Shown: positions 43,218 to 52,644 of the stretch, piece by piece
How the letters are laid out: every line of letters starts with the position of its first letter
Position numbering within the stretch: position 1 is the stretch's first letter
Assembly: GCF_030056705.1 (NCBI RefSeq)
Contig: NZ_JASHIC010000006.1
Location: 186,001-250,000 of the forward strand
Reading direction: 5' to 3'
Length of the DNA: 64,000 nucleotides
Origin: Flectobacillus longus
GTDB taxonomy: Bacteria; Bacteroidota; Bacteroidia; Cytophagales; Spirosomataceae
The notes under the pieces: generated by a model
Seen by the model: the letters and a program-made list of their open reading frames with translations, nothing else
Database searches by the model: none
Told to the model about the DNA's origin: nothing
Made by a program: the position numbers and the translations under genes

Positions 43218-44126
43218 ATGAACATACTAATCACTGGAGGAACTGGCCTTGTGGGCACACGACTAACTGAGCTACTTCTAGAGCAAGGCCATTCGGTTTG
43301 GCATCTGAGTCGCAAGGCTCAACAGAGAGGAAACATAAAAACTTTTGTTTGGGATATAGACAAAGGTATCATTGATGAAGAAGCTCTCATTGGGGCAGAC
43401 TATATCATTCATCTTGCAGGTGCAGGGATTGCAGATGAGCGCTGGACACCAGAACGTAAAAAAGAAATCATTGATTCTAGAACAAAATCGATGGCTCTGA
43501 TTGCGCAAAAACTCCAAATGATTCCGCACAAAATTCAAGGATTTGTTTCGGCCTCAGGTATTGGTTTTTATGGTGCAGATACGGGGAGCGCTATCATTAC
43601 CGAAGCGTCTCAAGCGGGCAATGACTTCGTGGCTGAGTGTTGTATCCTTTGGGAAAAAGCCGCTGACCAAATCGCAAATCTTGGTATCAGAACTACCAAA
43701 CTCCGTATCGGAATAGTACTTACAGATAAAGGTGGGGCGCTTCCTAAAATGGCAATGCCAACCAAACTTGGCTTTGGTGCGCCACTCGGTAATGGAGAAC
43801 AGTATCTATCGTGGATACATATCGATGATCTTTGCAAACTCTTTATTCATGCCTTATTTACACCTACAGTACAAGGCATTTTTAATGCAGTTGCTGATAG
43901 CCCTGTCAACAACCGAACGTTCAATCAGATTTTAGCACAAGTATTGAATCGACCACTTTGGTTACCAAATGTACCTTCTTTTGTACTAAAGACTATTTTC
44001 GGAGAAATGGCTTCTATTGTCCTTGGAGGGAATAAAGTACTAAATAACAAACTCAAAAAAGAGACATCATTTACATTTCTGTTTGATGACCTAGAAATAG
44101 CTCTACGTGATATTTTCAAAAAATAG
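43218..44126 (+). CDS. TIGR01777 family NAD(P)-binding oxidoreductase (SDR39U1-like)
   Basis: A 302-residue Rossmann protein: MNILITGGTGLVGTRLTELL with the GGTGLVG motif (7-13), ADYIIHLAGAGIADERWT, RKKEIIDSRTKSMALI, FVSASGIGFYG, LRIGIVLTDKGGALPKM and SWIHIDDL, all typical of the YfcH/SDR39U1 epimerase-like group. It binds NADP and is atypical in lacking the usual YxxxK pair in its normal setting. The substrate is unknown. The promoter region upstream carries two operator-like sites, and a third copy of that word lies inside the coding sequence at 43914-43927. Confidence 0.93.
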   Translation: MNILITGGTGLVGTRLTELLLEQGHSVWHLSRKAQQRGNIKTFVWDIDKGIIDEEALIGADYIIHLAGAGIADERWTPERKKEIIDSRTKSMALIAQKLQMIPHKIQGFVSASGIGFYGADTGSAIITEASQAGNDFVAECCILWEKAADQIANLGIRTTKLRIGIVLTDKGGALPKMAMPTKLGFGAPLGNGEQYLSWIHIDDLCKLFIHALFTPTVQGIFNAVADSPVNNRTFNQILAQVLNRPLWLPNVPSFVLKTIFGEMASIVLGGNKVLNNKLKKETSFTFLFDDLEIALRDIFKK

Positions 44127-44201
44127 CTGTCAAGAAAGTTCAAAAACTGTTATTTTGTGTGACTTTATTCAACAATAAACATTTTTTTGAACACCCTGAA
44201 T

Positions 44202-44783
44202 ATGAAAAATATCCTTGTGTATTGTGGAGCATCTGTTGGCTTCGATGAGATTTATAAAAATACGGCTATTGCTGCTGGTAAGCTTTTAGTAGAAAAGAAC
44301 AAGACACTTGTTTACGGTGCAGGTAGCGTTGGTATAATGGGAATTATTGCCGATGCAGTATTGGAAAATGGGGGAGAAGTAGTAGGAGTAATTCCGTCTT
44401 TTATGGAAAAATTTGAGGTACAACATAAAGGACTTACTCAAATTCACGTAGTGGAAACTATGCACCAAAGAAAGCAACTAATGGCTGAAATTTCAGATGC
44501 AGTCGTTGCCTTACCTGGCGGCTGGGGAACCCTCGACGAGCTTTTCGAAATCCTTACTTGGAAACAATTAGGCTTACACCAAATGCCTATAGGCTTACTC
44601 AATGTCAATGGCTTTTATGACCCACTCATCGAAATGATTCACAAAATGGTGAAAGAAGGGTTTCTAAAGCAAAGTAATTTCGATATGTTGATGATTGACG
44701 ATAACCTTGAAAGCCTTCTCAATCGTATGGAACAAGCTGAGTACCCAGACTTTCCCGTTGGAAAATGGGTGAATAAAGCCTAA
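44202..44783 (+). CDS. LOG family protein (TIGR00730, cytokinin riboside monophosphate phosphoribohydrolase-like)
   Basis: A 193-residue protein with the LOG signature PGGWGTLDE (105-113, ending in E113) and the conserved MHQRKQLM before it, both parts of the nucleotide-binding site. LOG enzymes release a free base from a nucleoside 5'-monophosphate; bacterial members often act on AMP or related compounds. The start ATG at 44202 follows the family; a TTG 15 bases earlier is the alternative. It lies 75 bases after the TIGR01777 gene on the same strand and may be in the same transcript. Confidence 0.92.
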   Translation: MKNILVYCGASVGFDEIYKNTAIAAGKLLVEKNKTLVYGAGSVGIMGIIADAVLENGGEVVGVIPSFMEKFEVQHKGLTQIHVVETMHQRKQLMAEISDAVVALPGGWGTLDELFEILTWKQLGLHQMPIGLLNVNGFYDPLIEMIHKMVKEGFLKQSNFDMLMIDDNLESLLNRMEQAEYPDFPVGKWVNKA

Positions 44784-44845
44784 CAATACAAGTACAGCTT
44801 TGTTCGTTTGCCTATGATATAAACCCTTTAATATTGGCTATTTTC

Positions 44846-46489
44846 ATGAAAACCTATACTTCGTTTGCTATCGTTTTGTTATGTATGCCATCTGCATTCT
44901 TGATGGCACAAAACAAACCTGAAAACCTCGGAACTGCTATTAATACAGAATACTCTGAACTTGGTCCAGTTATGTCTCCAGATGGTAAAACGCTCTATTT
45001 TGGTCGCAAAAATCACCCTCAGAACAAATATGGAATCAATGGCTCTGAACAAATCGCAGGCTCACAAGATATATGGTTTGCTGAAAATACCATGGGGGCT
45101 TGGACTCCTGCCAGACGTATGTCCGAAAACCTCAATCGAGACCAATACAACAGTATTTTAAGTATCTCTCCTGACGGTCAAACTATTTTGATTAAAGGTG
45201 CTTATATCAATGGTCAATATGAAACTCGTGGTTTTTCTATTGCCAAAAAATTAGAAGGGGGATGGGGTATTCCTAGAAAATTGGATATACCCAAATATGA
45301 ACGCCTTAGTCGTGGCAAAAACGAACATGGCTTTTTGTCTGCCGATGGAAAGGTTTTACTAATGGCTTTTTCAGAAAAGAAAAACTCTGATGAAGATGAT
45401 ATTTATGCTTCCTTTTTAGAAGACGACGGTACTTGGTCAGAACCTATGAATTTGGGTGATGATATCAATACCAACTTCACTGAAACTACCCCTTTTTTGG
45501 CAGCAGATGGTAAAACTTTGTATTTCTCTAGCAACCGAGAAGGCGGAAAAGGTAGTAATGACATTTATGTTTGTAAACGCAAAGACGATACTTGGATCAA
45601 CTGGACGGAGCCTCAGAACATTGGAGAACCTATCAATACCGATGAATATGATGCCTATTACACGATTCCAGCCTCTGGTGATTATGCTTATTTTATTTCT
45701 GGTAAAAGCTCTCTTGGCAAAAAAGACATTTTTCGCCTAAAACTCGATGCTTCAGCTACTTCGCCTATCCAAGCAGGTAGTGACCCAGTTGTTGCAAACA
45801 ACAAAACATCATCAAAATCCAATAAAAATCAGACTCCTACTGAAGTTACCAAATCAGAACCCGTTGTATTAGTTGCTGGTAAAGTGATTGATAATAAAAC
45901 AGGCAAAGTACCTAAAAATGCCAAAGTCATTTACGAAGATTTGACTACTGGAAAAGAATTAGGTCAAGCTAGTCCAGACCCAATAACAGGTATCTACAAA
46001 ATTGTATTGCCTTATGGTAAAAATTACGGTATTACGACCAAAATAGATGGTTTTGTAGGAACTTCTCAGAATATTGACTTGAGTAAAATTTCAGGAAAAT
46101 ACCTTGAAATAGAAGGAAAAGATATTACCATTGCCCCAATCGAGGCTGGCACAAAGATAACGATGAACAATATTTTCTTTGAATTTGGTAAAGCTGCCTT
46201 ACAGCCAGAATCCACTCCTGAGTTAAAGCGTATTGCAGAATTTATCAAAAAGAATAAAATCAATGTCGAAATCAGTGGGCACACTGACAACGTGGGTAGC
46301 GACGAAGTCAATAACCGACTTTCACAAGAACGTGCGGATGTAGTTCGTAATCAACTTATCACATTTGGCGTAACACCCGAGCGAATCATCGCTAAAGGAT
46401 ACGGCAAAAATCGCCCTAAGGTAGCCAACGATACCCCCGAAAATCAGGCAACCAATAGACGTGTAGAGTTTGAGATTTTGAAGAATTAA
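44846..46489 (+). CDS. Exported PD40-OmpA family protein
   Basis: A 547-residue protein with signal peptide (cleavage after FLMA). Residues about 25-300 are PD40/WD40-like beta-propeller repeats (SPDGKTLYFGRK, SPDGQTILIKGA, SADGKVLLMAFS, AADGKTLYFSSN). A linker with a carboxypeptidase-regulatory-like beta-sandwich (VAGKVIDNKTGKVPKNAKV) follows, then a C-terminal OmpA domain (about 430-547) with ISGHTDNVGSDEVNN and GYGKNRPKVANDT that binds peptidoglycan. It should tie the outer membrane to the wall. Such proteins are common in gliding Bacteroidota, some as type IX secretion partners; no direct evidence for that is seen. Confidence 0.9.
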   Translation: MKTYTSFAIVLLCMPSAFLMAQNKPENLGTAINTEYSELGPVMSPDGKTLYFGRKNHPQNKYGINGSEQIAGSQDIWFAENTMGAWTPARRMSENLNRDQYNSILSISPDGQTILIKGAYINGQYETRGFSIAKKLEGGWGIPRKLDIPKYERLSRGKNEHGFLSADGKVLLMAFSEKKNSDEDDIYASFLEDDGTWSEPMNLGDDINTNFTETTPFLAADGKTLYFSSNREGGKGSNDIYVCKRKDDTWINWTEPQNIGEPINTDEYDAYYTIPASGDYAYFISGKSSLGKKDIFRLKLDASATSPIQAGSDPVVANNKTSSKSNKNQTPTEVTKSEPVVLVAGKVIDNKTGKVPKNAKVIYEDLTTGKELGQASPDPITGIYKIVLPYGKNYGITTKIDGFVGTSQNIDLSKISGKYLEIEGKDITIAPIEAGTKITMNNIFFEFGKAALQPESTPELKRIAEFIKKNKINVEISGHTDNVGSDEVNNRLSQERADVVRNQLITFGVTPERIIAKGYGKNRPKVANDTPENQATNRRVEFEILKN

Positions 46490-46530
46490 AACTATTTACT
46501 CTTTTTTACAGTTATTTTTGTGAAATGATT

Positions 46531-46571
46531 GCCACAAAGGCTCAAATATTCGGTATTTGAGCCTTTGTGGC
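46531..46571 (+). terminator. Hairpin after the PD40-OmpA gene
   Basis: A perfect 18-base stem (GCCACAAAGGCTCAAATA / TATTTGAGCCTTTGTGGC), loop TTCGG. The T-run is poor (TAATTGTGTTTTT), so it may instead stabilise the 3' end. Confidence 0.7.
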
Positions 46572-46639
46572 TAATTGTGTTTTTCAGAACTGAAAAAACA
46601 TTACCTTACAGCAAATACATACCCTAGCTTTTTTCAACC

Positions 46640-49600
46640 ATGCTTGTTAAAGATTTCCTGAAGCTCTACCGTGAAGATGGCGTTGTGCAGACTATTTCGG
46701 AGCAAACTAAAAACCGAGAAAAGTACCCTCATATTCAATTAAAAGGGCTTTCTGGTAGTCTTGATGCCGTTATTGCTTCGGCAATACACCAACTGAACCC
46801 TAAACAAGACCATTTATTTATTCTTGAAGACCGTGAAGAAGCAGCATATTTTCTCAACGACCTCCAAAGTCTGTTGGGAGAAGAAGTTCCTATGCTTTTT
46901 CCAATGTCTTACAAAAAGGCCTATCAATACCAAGATATTGACAATGCCAATGTGTTGATGAGAGCAGAAGTATTGAGTAAAATCAACAATAATACCAATA
47001 CAGGGCAAATCATTATTTCGTATCCTGAAGCACTTTTCGAGAAAGTTATCAACAAGCGTTCCTTGATGAAAAATACGCTTACAGTGTCTTTGAACGAACA
47101 GTTGGATACAAACTTTTTGGCAGAAATTTTACTAAGTTATGACTTCGAAAAAACTGATTTTGTGTACGAAGCAGGGCAGTTTTCTATTCGTGGTGGAATT
47201 GTAGATGTTTTTAGTTTTTCCAACGAACTCCCTTATCGTATTGACTTATTTGGTAACGAAGTGGAAAGCATTCGTACTTTCGACCCTGATTCACAACTTT
47301 CGATTGAATCCGTTTCTAAAATCAATATTATTCCTGATGTTCAAACTAAACTAATTCAGGAAACTCGCGAGCCATTTTTTCAATTTTTATCGCCCGATAC
47401 ACGCCTTTGGTTTAAGGATGTTGAACATGCCTTAGAGATTGTGGAAAAATGCTTTGAAAAAGTGGAGCAAAGTCTTCAAGAAATATTAGCAAAAAGTGGT
47501 GGAATTCAAGTTGTATCTGACCCTAATCAACTGTTTGAAAGTCGCCGTAGTTTTTTACAGTTAGCCAAAGGATTTGGTTCTATTGAATTTGGAAGAAGGT
47601 TTTATTTTAAAGAAAAAACTGAAAAACTGACCTATCAAGCCAAATCTCAACCTTCATTTAACAAAGATTTCAAGCGATTGGCAGATAATCTTCGTGAATA
47701 TCAGGGTTTTTATTTTACCAATATCATCACTTCCGAATCGCAACGCCAACTAGAGCGCCTGACAACTATTTTTGAAGAAATCGACTCTAATGTGCGTTTT
47801 CAGCCTATAACCATTGGGCTTCGAGAAGGATTTATTGATGAACAAAACAAAATTGTTTGTTACACCGACCATCAGATTTTTGATAGGTTTCACCGTTTCA
47901 AAGAAAAAAGTAAGTATTCAAAATCTAAAGCCCTTACTCTCAAAGAGCTTCGTACCCTACAAGTGGGCGATTATGTGACCCATGTCGATTACGGGATAGG
48001 ACGTTTTGCTGGTCTTGACAAAGTAACAGTTGGGGAGTCTGAACAAGAAGCGATTCGTTTGATTTTTAGAGATAACGACGTATTGATGGTATCTATCCAC
48101 TCTTTGCACAAAATTTCAAAATTTTCGGGCAAAGAAGGTGGACCTCCAACGATGTCTAAATTAGGTTCGCCTGAATGGGAAAATAAGAAATCCCGTATCA
48201 AAAAACAGGTTCAGGATATTGCCAAGGAGCTTATTGCTCTTTACGCCCAACGTCGTTTGGCTCAAGGATATGCTTTTTCGAGAGATAGCTTCCTGCAAGC
48301 CGAATTGGAATCTTCGTTTATTTATGAAGACACTCCAGATCAGGCAAAAGCCACGGCTGATGTAAAAGCTGATATGGAAAAACCAAACCCTATGGATAGG
48401 TTAGTTTGTGGTGATGTGGGATTTGGAAAAACCGAAGTAGCTATTCGTGCGGCATTCAAAGCTGTTGCGGACTCCAAACAAGTGGCTATTCTGGTACCGA
48501 CTACGGTTTTGGCCATGCAACATTTCCGTACCTTCCGTGACCGTTTAGAAAATTTCCCTTGTCGTGTCGAATATATTAACCGTTTTAAGTCAACACAACA
48601 AATCAAAGAAACACTAAAACGTGTAGCCAACGGCGAAACTGATATTTTGATTGGTACGCACCGAATTGTGAATAAAGACGTTTCGTTCAAGAATTTAGGT
48701 CTAATGATTATTGATGAGGAGCAAAAATTTGGGGTAAAAGTCAAAGATCGCCTCAAAGAAATGCGTGTCAATATCGACGTCCTAACGCTTACAGCAACGC
48801 CTATTCCACGTACGCTACACTTCTCATTGATGGGCGCAAGGGATTTGTCGGTAATTGCAACTCCTCCACCAAATCGCCAGCCTGTAACTACAGAATTACA
48901 TGTATTTAGTGACCAATTGATTCGCGATGCCGTGAGTTATGAGTTAAAACGTGGTGGACAAGTCTATTTTGTACATAATCGTGTTGCTGAGCTTGAAGGT
49001 ATTGGAAATACAATTCTTCGCATGGTTCCTGATGCCAAAATAGGAATTGCACACGGACAAATGGATGGTGACAAACTTGAAAAAGTAATGATGAACTTTA
49101 TCGAAGGTCATTATGACGTACTAGTTTCAACCAATATTATCGAGTCTGGTATTGATATTCCAAATGCCAATACCATCATTATTAACCATGCCAACCATTT
49201 TGGACTTTCTGATTTGCACCAAATGAGAGGTAGGGTAGGGCGTTCGAACAAAAAAGCATTTTGTTATTTGCTAACACCAGCGCTTTCATTGTTGACTACC
49301 GATGCTCGTAAGCGCTTAAGTTCTTTGGAGGAATTCTCTGATTTGGGTGATGGATTCAAAGTAGCTATGCGAGATTTGGATATTCGTGGGGCGGGTAATT
49401 TGCTCGGTGCTGAACAAAGTGGCTTTATCAATGATTTAGGATATGAAATGTATCATAAAATTCTCGACGAAGCGGTTCAAGAACTGAAAGAAAATGAATT
49501 TAGAGCCTTATTTGAAAATGATTTGGCTGAATCTGCCAACAAATTAAAAGTAGATTGTCAAATAGAGACAGATATGCACGTGCTCATTCCAGAAAATTAT

Positions 49601-50005
49601 GTGACCTCTATTTCTGAAAGATTATCACTTTATACCCAACTCGATGATATGAAATCGGAAGAAGATTTAAAGAATTTTCAAAGGGCTATCAATGATCGTT
49701 TTGGACCAATTCCTCCAGAAGTGAAGGATATGATAGAAATCGTGCGAGTTAGATGGAAAGCAGAAGTTTTAGGAATTGAAAAAATTATGCTAAAAAATAA
49801 TAACCTGCGTTGTTTCTTCGTTTCCTCACAGAATGAAAGGTATTATAAATCAAGTGTTTTTGGCAAGATTCTTGATTATGTGAAAGTCAACCCGAAAAAA
49901 TGTTCGCTCAAAGAAGCGAAAGGGCGATTAATCCTTAGCTTTGATAAAGTCACTTCTATTGACGAACTTCAAACAATTCTGACCGACATATACTCTCGAG
50001 CATAG
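46640..50005 (+). CDS. mfd: Transcription-repair coupling factor Mfd
   Basis: A 1121-residue protein. The UvrB-like N-terminal part ends near 300, the RNA-polymerase-interacting domain follows (LTLKELRTLQVGDYVTHVDYGIGRF), and the RecG-like translocase has Walker A GDVGFGKTEVAIRAA, DEEQKFGVKVKDRLKE, TATPIPRTLHFSLMGARDLS and GRVGRSNKKAFCYLL, with the TRCF C-terminal domain after it. Mfd pushes stalled RNA polymerase off a lesion and brings UvrA and UvrB. The length is usual for Bacteroidota. It stands alone with a terminator after it. Confidence 0.98.
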   Translation: MLVKDFLKLYREDGVVQTISEQTKNREKYPHIQLKGLSGSLDAVIASAIHQLNPKQDHLFILEDREEAAYFLNDLQSLLGEEVPMLFPMSYKKAYQYQDIDNANVLMRAEVLSKINNNTNTGQIIISYPEALFEKVINKRSLMKNTLTVSLNEQLDTNFLAEILLSYDFEKTDFVYEAGQFSIRGGIVDVFSFSNELPYRIDLFGNEVESIRTFDPDSQLSIESVSKINIIPDVQTKLIQETREPFFQFLSPDTRLWFKDVEHALEIVEKCFEKVEQSLQEILAKSGGIQVVSDPNQLFESRRSFLQLAKGFGSIEFGRRFYFKEKTEKLTYQAKSQPSFNKDFKRLADNLREYQGFYFTNIITSESQRQLERLTTIFEEIDSNVRFQPITIGLREGFIDEQNKIVCYTDHQIFDRFHRFKEKSKYSKSKALTLKELRTLQVGDYVTHVDYGIGRFAGLDKVTVGESEQEAIRLIFRDNDVLMVSIHSLHKISKFSGKEGGPPTMSKLGSPEWENKKSRIKKQVQDIAKELIALYAQRRLAQGYAFSRDSFLQAELESSFIYEDTPDQAKATADVKADMEKPNPMDRLVCGDVGFGKTEVAIRAAFKAVADSKQVAILVPTTVLAMQHFRTFRDRLENFPCRVEYINRFKSTQQIKETLKRVANGETDILIGTHRIVNKDVSFKNLGLMIIDEEQKFGVKVKDRLKEMRVNIDVLTLTATPIPRTLHFSLMGARDLSVIATPPPNRQPVTTELHVFSDQLIRDAVSYELKRGGQVYFVHNRVAELEGIGNTILRMVPDAKIGIAHGQMDGDKLEKVMMNFIEGHYDVLVSTNIIESGIDIPNANTIIINHANHFGLSDLHQMRGRVGRSNKKAFCYLLTPALSLLTTDARKRLSSLEEFSDLGDGFKVAMRDLDIRGAGNLLGAEQSGFINDLGYEMYHKILDEAVQELKENEFRALFENDLAESANKLKVDCQIETDMHVLIPENYVTSISERLSLYTQLDDMKSEEDLKNFQRAINDRFGPIPPEVKDMIEIVRVRWKAEVLGIEKIMLKNNNLRCFFVSSQNERYYKSSVFGKILDYVKVNPKKCSLKEAKGRLILSFDKVTSIDELQTILTDIYSRA

Positions 50006-50036
50006 TTTTTAGAAAGTATTTTCCTAAACATCGTTC

Positions 50037-50074
50037 AAAAGCGCAAACTAATTGGGTCGCTTCAGCGCTTTTTA
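50037..50074 (+). terminator. Terminator after mfd
   Basis: AAAAGCGC and GCGCTTTT, 20 bases apart, followed by TAT; the gldJ promoter element follows at once. Confidence 0.7.
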
Positions 50075-50086
50075 TACCAAAAACAC

Positions 50087-50094
50087 TAATTTTG
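50087..50094 (+). promoter_or_regulatory. -7 element of the gldJ promoter
   Basis: TAATTTTG, 66 bases before the gldJ ATG. Confidence 0.55.
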
Positions 50095-50159
50095 TGTTTA
50101 ATCAAAAAACAGATTTTAGTATTAAATATTTATACAACGACAATCCAAGTATTTAAGAA

Positions 50160-51404
50160 ATGAAGTTGTCTATCAAATCAGTAGCTGTTTTATTCATGGG
50201 TTTAGCCCTTGTAAGCAGTTGCAAAAGCAAAAAGCCGAATAGTGTTAAGCTAGGTAAAAACAGTACTGCTACTGGTATTACCTACAACAAAAAAGGAGGG
50301 TTCCAAGTTGATAAAAAATTCAAAGGTCAGCCTACTGGTCCTAACCTCGTATTTATCGAAGGTGGACGTTTTACAATGGGAGCCTTAGAAGAAGATGTTA
50401 TCAACACACGTGATAACTTGGAAAGAACCGTTTCTGTTCAGTCATTCTACATGGATGAGACAGAAATTGCCAACGTTCACTACCTCGAATATCTTAATGC
50501 TATTCAAAAAGACTCAGCACAAGAGTTTTATGAGTCTGCTCTTCCAGATACATTGGTTTGGAAAGACGAGTTAGCGTTCAACGACTCTTATGTTGAGCAA
50601 TATCTTCGTTATCCAGGTTTCCGTATGTATCCTTTGGTGGGTGTTTCTTGGACTCAAGCAACAGACTATTGTACTTGGCGTACTGCGGCGGTTAATAATG
50701 ACTTAGCCATGAAAAACCAAAAAGGCAAGAAGTCAACAACAAAGAGAAAAGGAAAAGCTGCTGGAGCTGAAGTGAAAGCTGCACCTGCATTCTCTGCTGG
50801 TCAACGCCTTCCAATCGAATCAGGAATTGTATTGCCTGCTTACCGTCTTCCAACAGAAGCGGAGTGGGAGTACGCTGCTAAAGCCATGATTGGAACTCAA
50901 TATGAAGATGAAAACCAAGTAAATCAACGTATTTACCCTTGGGATGGTCCTTCAATGCGTTTATCAAGAGGTAAACATAAAGGTGATATGTTGGCCAACT
51001 TCAAACGTGGTCGTGGTGACTATGCTGGTATTGCTGGTAAAAGTAACGATAAAGCAATTATTACGACTGAAGTTTATGAATATCCTGCAAACGACTTTGG
51101 TTTGTACCAAATGGCAGGTAACGTAAACGAATGGGTTTATGACTTATATCGTCCACTTTCTTATGAAGATATGAACGACTTGAACCCTATTCGTAGAAAT
51201 GATTTCATGGATAATGCGAAAAACTACGATAGAAAAAATAACAACTCGTTAATCGATAACCGTTCTCGTGTGTACAAAGGTGGTTCTTGGGCTGACGTAG
51301 CTTACTGGTTAGCACCAGGTACTCGTAGATACCTAGACCAAGATTCTTCAACATCGACTATCGGATTTAGATGTGCCATGATTCGTGCTGGTACCAACAA
51401 ATAA
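50160..51404 (+). CDS. gldJ: Gliding motility lipoprotein GldJ
   Basis: A 414-residue lipoprotein (lipobox LVSSC, C21) with a formylglycine-generating-enzyme (SUMF1-like) fold: FIEGGRFTMG, VQSFYMDETEIANVHYLEYL, MYPLVGVSWTQATDYCTWRT, YRLPTEAEWEYAAKA, NDFGLYQMAGNVNEWVYDLY, VYKGGSWADVAYWLAPGTRRYL and IGFRCAM. The order and the ALPDTLVWKDEL segment match GldJ better than GldK. GldJ is needed for gliding and works with the type IX secretion system, where it is thought to help stabilise GldK and the motor-outer membrane link. A lysine-rich insertion (about 185-205) is peculiar to this protein. No other gld gene is adjacent. Confidence 0.9.
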   Translation: MKLSIKSVAVLFMGLALVSSCKSKKPNSVKLGKNSTATGITYNKKGGFQVDKKFKGQPTGPNLVFIEGGRFTMGALEEDVINTRDNLERTVSVQSFYMDETEIANVHYLEYLNAIQKDSAQEFYESALPDTLVWKDELAFNDSYVEQYLRYPGFRMYPLVGVSWTQATDYCTWRTAAVNNDLAMKNQKGKKSTTKRKGKAAGAEVKAAPAFSAGQRLPIESGIVLPAYRLPTEAEWEYAAKAMIGTQYEDENQVNQRIYPWDGPSMRLSRGKHKGDMLANFKRGRGDYAGIAGKSNDKAIITTEVYEYPANDFGLYQMAGNVNEWVYDLYRPLSYEDMNDLNPIRRNDFMDNAKNYDRKNNNSLIDNRSRVYKGGSWADVAYWLAPGTRRYLDQDSSTSTIGFRCAMIRAGTNK

Positions 51405-51419
51405 GATTTTTTATTTTTG

Positions 51420-51457
51420 AAAAGGGCTTAAAACTTCGATTTTAAGCCCTTTTTTTA
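51420..51457. terminator. Terminator between gldJ and comF
   Basis: A 14-base perfect stem (AAAAGGGCTTAAAA / TTTTAAGCCCTTTT), loop CTTCGA and a T-run; it reaches the end of the convergent comF gene. Confidence 0.9.
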
Positions 51458-52150
51458 TTGTTCGGCACATGCAAGTACCATAATAGAGATTTCTTTCGGA
51501 TTTACTGCCTTTATGGCCTCAAAACAAGATTCTATTGTTGCTCCAGTAGTCAGCGTATCGTCAACAATCACAATTCTTTTATTTTCAAGCATTTCAGGTG
51601 CTATTACATCAAATAACTTTTCCACATTTTCGAATCGCTCCATGCGTTTTTTTCTTACTTGTGACTCTGTAGCTCGTACTCGTTGAACAACATTTTCCAA
51701 AACAATACCACCCAAACTTTCTGCCAAGCCATCCGCAATACAGGTAGCCTGATTATATCCACGTTCTAATTGCCGTTTTTTATGGAGAGGAATTGGAATA
51801 TACACATCAAAAGTGTTTTCCAAGCCTGCATCTTTGAGTTCTGCCCCAAACCACCTCCCAAGCATTTGCCCTAACTCTTGATTCCCTCCATATTTAATGG
51901 CGTGCATGATATGCTGAACATTACTCGATTTTTTGAATTTGAGATAGGCAAATTGAAATTGAGGTATGATTCTACCTGCAAAACGATTTTCTAAAACAGG
52001 ATAAAATCCTTTATGTGAATCTGTTTTGGGTAAATCAAATAGACAATTGGTACAAAGATATTTTTCTTGGGATACTAGTGGCTCGTTGCAAGCAACACAT
52101 ACATCTGGGAAGAGCAATTGTAGAAATGCATTGAACATGTTAGGTGTCAT
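51455..52150 (-). CDS. comF: ComF family protein, phosphoribosyltransferase-like
   Basis: A 231-residue protein with an N-terminal zinc finger (C18, C21, C33, C36) and a phosphoribosyltransferase fold with IPIPLHKKRQLERGYNQA and the PRPP loop VIVDDTLTTGAT (194-205). ComF takes part in DNA uptake and processing during competence, with an unclear mechanism; related GntX proteins share the fold. Either ATG, at 52150 or 52138, could be the start. The gene is alone, convergent to gldJ with a shared terminator. Confidence 0.9.
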   Translation of the reverse strand: MTPNMFNAFLQLLFPDVCVACNEPLVSQEKYLCTNCLFDLPKTDSHKGFYPVLENRFAGRIIPQFQFAYLKFKKSSNVQHIMHAIKYGGNQELGQMLGRWFGAELKDAGLENTFDVYIPIPLHKKRQLERGYNQATCIADGLAESLGGIVLENVVQRVRATESQVRKKRMERFENVEKLFDVIAPEMLENKRIVIVDDTLTTGATIESCFEAIKAVNPKEISIMVLACAEQ

Positions 52151-52252
52151 CGGTGTTGAGTATTAGGTGTAATAGACTTTGCGCTTTTTATTAGTAAATT
52201 AGCGTTCTTTTAAATGAATTAACGATTTTTTTCAGAAACAAACAATAGCATT

Positions 52253-52597
52253 ATGAGCTTAGTCACAGAATTTAACGACTACAGAGCTAAAATGAATGAA
52301 AAAATTTTAGCTGGCGATAACAAAGTAATCAAACGTATTTTCAATTTAGATACTAATACTTACGCTGAGGGCGCTTTATCAGAAAAAACCAAAGAGATGA
52401 TGGGCTTGGCTTGTTCTATGGTTTTGCGTTGCGACGATTGTGTCAAATATCACTTGGGCAAATGCTTCGAATTGGGCGTAACTGATGCCGAAATACAAGA
52501 AATTTTCTCAGTGGCTACCTTAATTGGCGGTACAATCGTTGTACCTCACTTACGTCGTGCTGTTGAGTATTGGGAAGCGTTACAACAAGAACAATAA
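52253..52597 (+). CDS. Carboxymuconolactone decarboxylase family protein (AhpD-like)
   Basis: A 114-residue all-helical protein with the AhpD-type active site CDDCVKYH (C60, C63, H67) and the following LGVTDAEIQEIFSVATLIGG. Members either decarboxylate carboxymuconolactone or act as AhpD-like thiol peroxidase partners; the CxxCxxxH form favours the second. There is no AhpC or lipoyl partner beside it. A small hypothetical gene follows after 47 bases on the same strand and is likely co-transcribed. Confidence 0.93.
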   Translation: MSLVTEFNDYRAKMNEKILAGDNKVIKRIFNLDTNTYAEGALSEKTKEMMGLACSMVLRCDDCVKYHLGKCFELGVTDAEIQEIFSVATLIGGTIVVPHLRRAVEYWEALQQEQ

Positions 52598-52644
52598 ACA
52601 GGAAAACGGTTTTGACTTAAATCAAACCGTATTTTCTCAAAACC

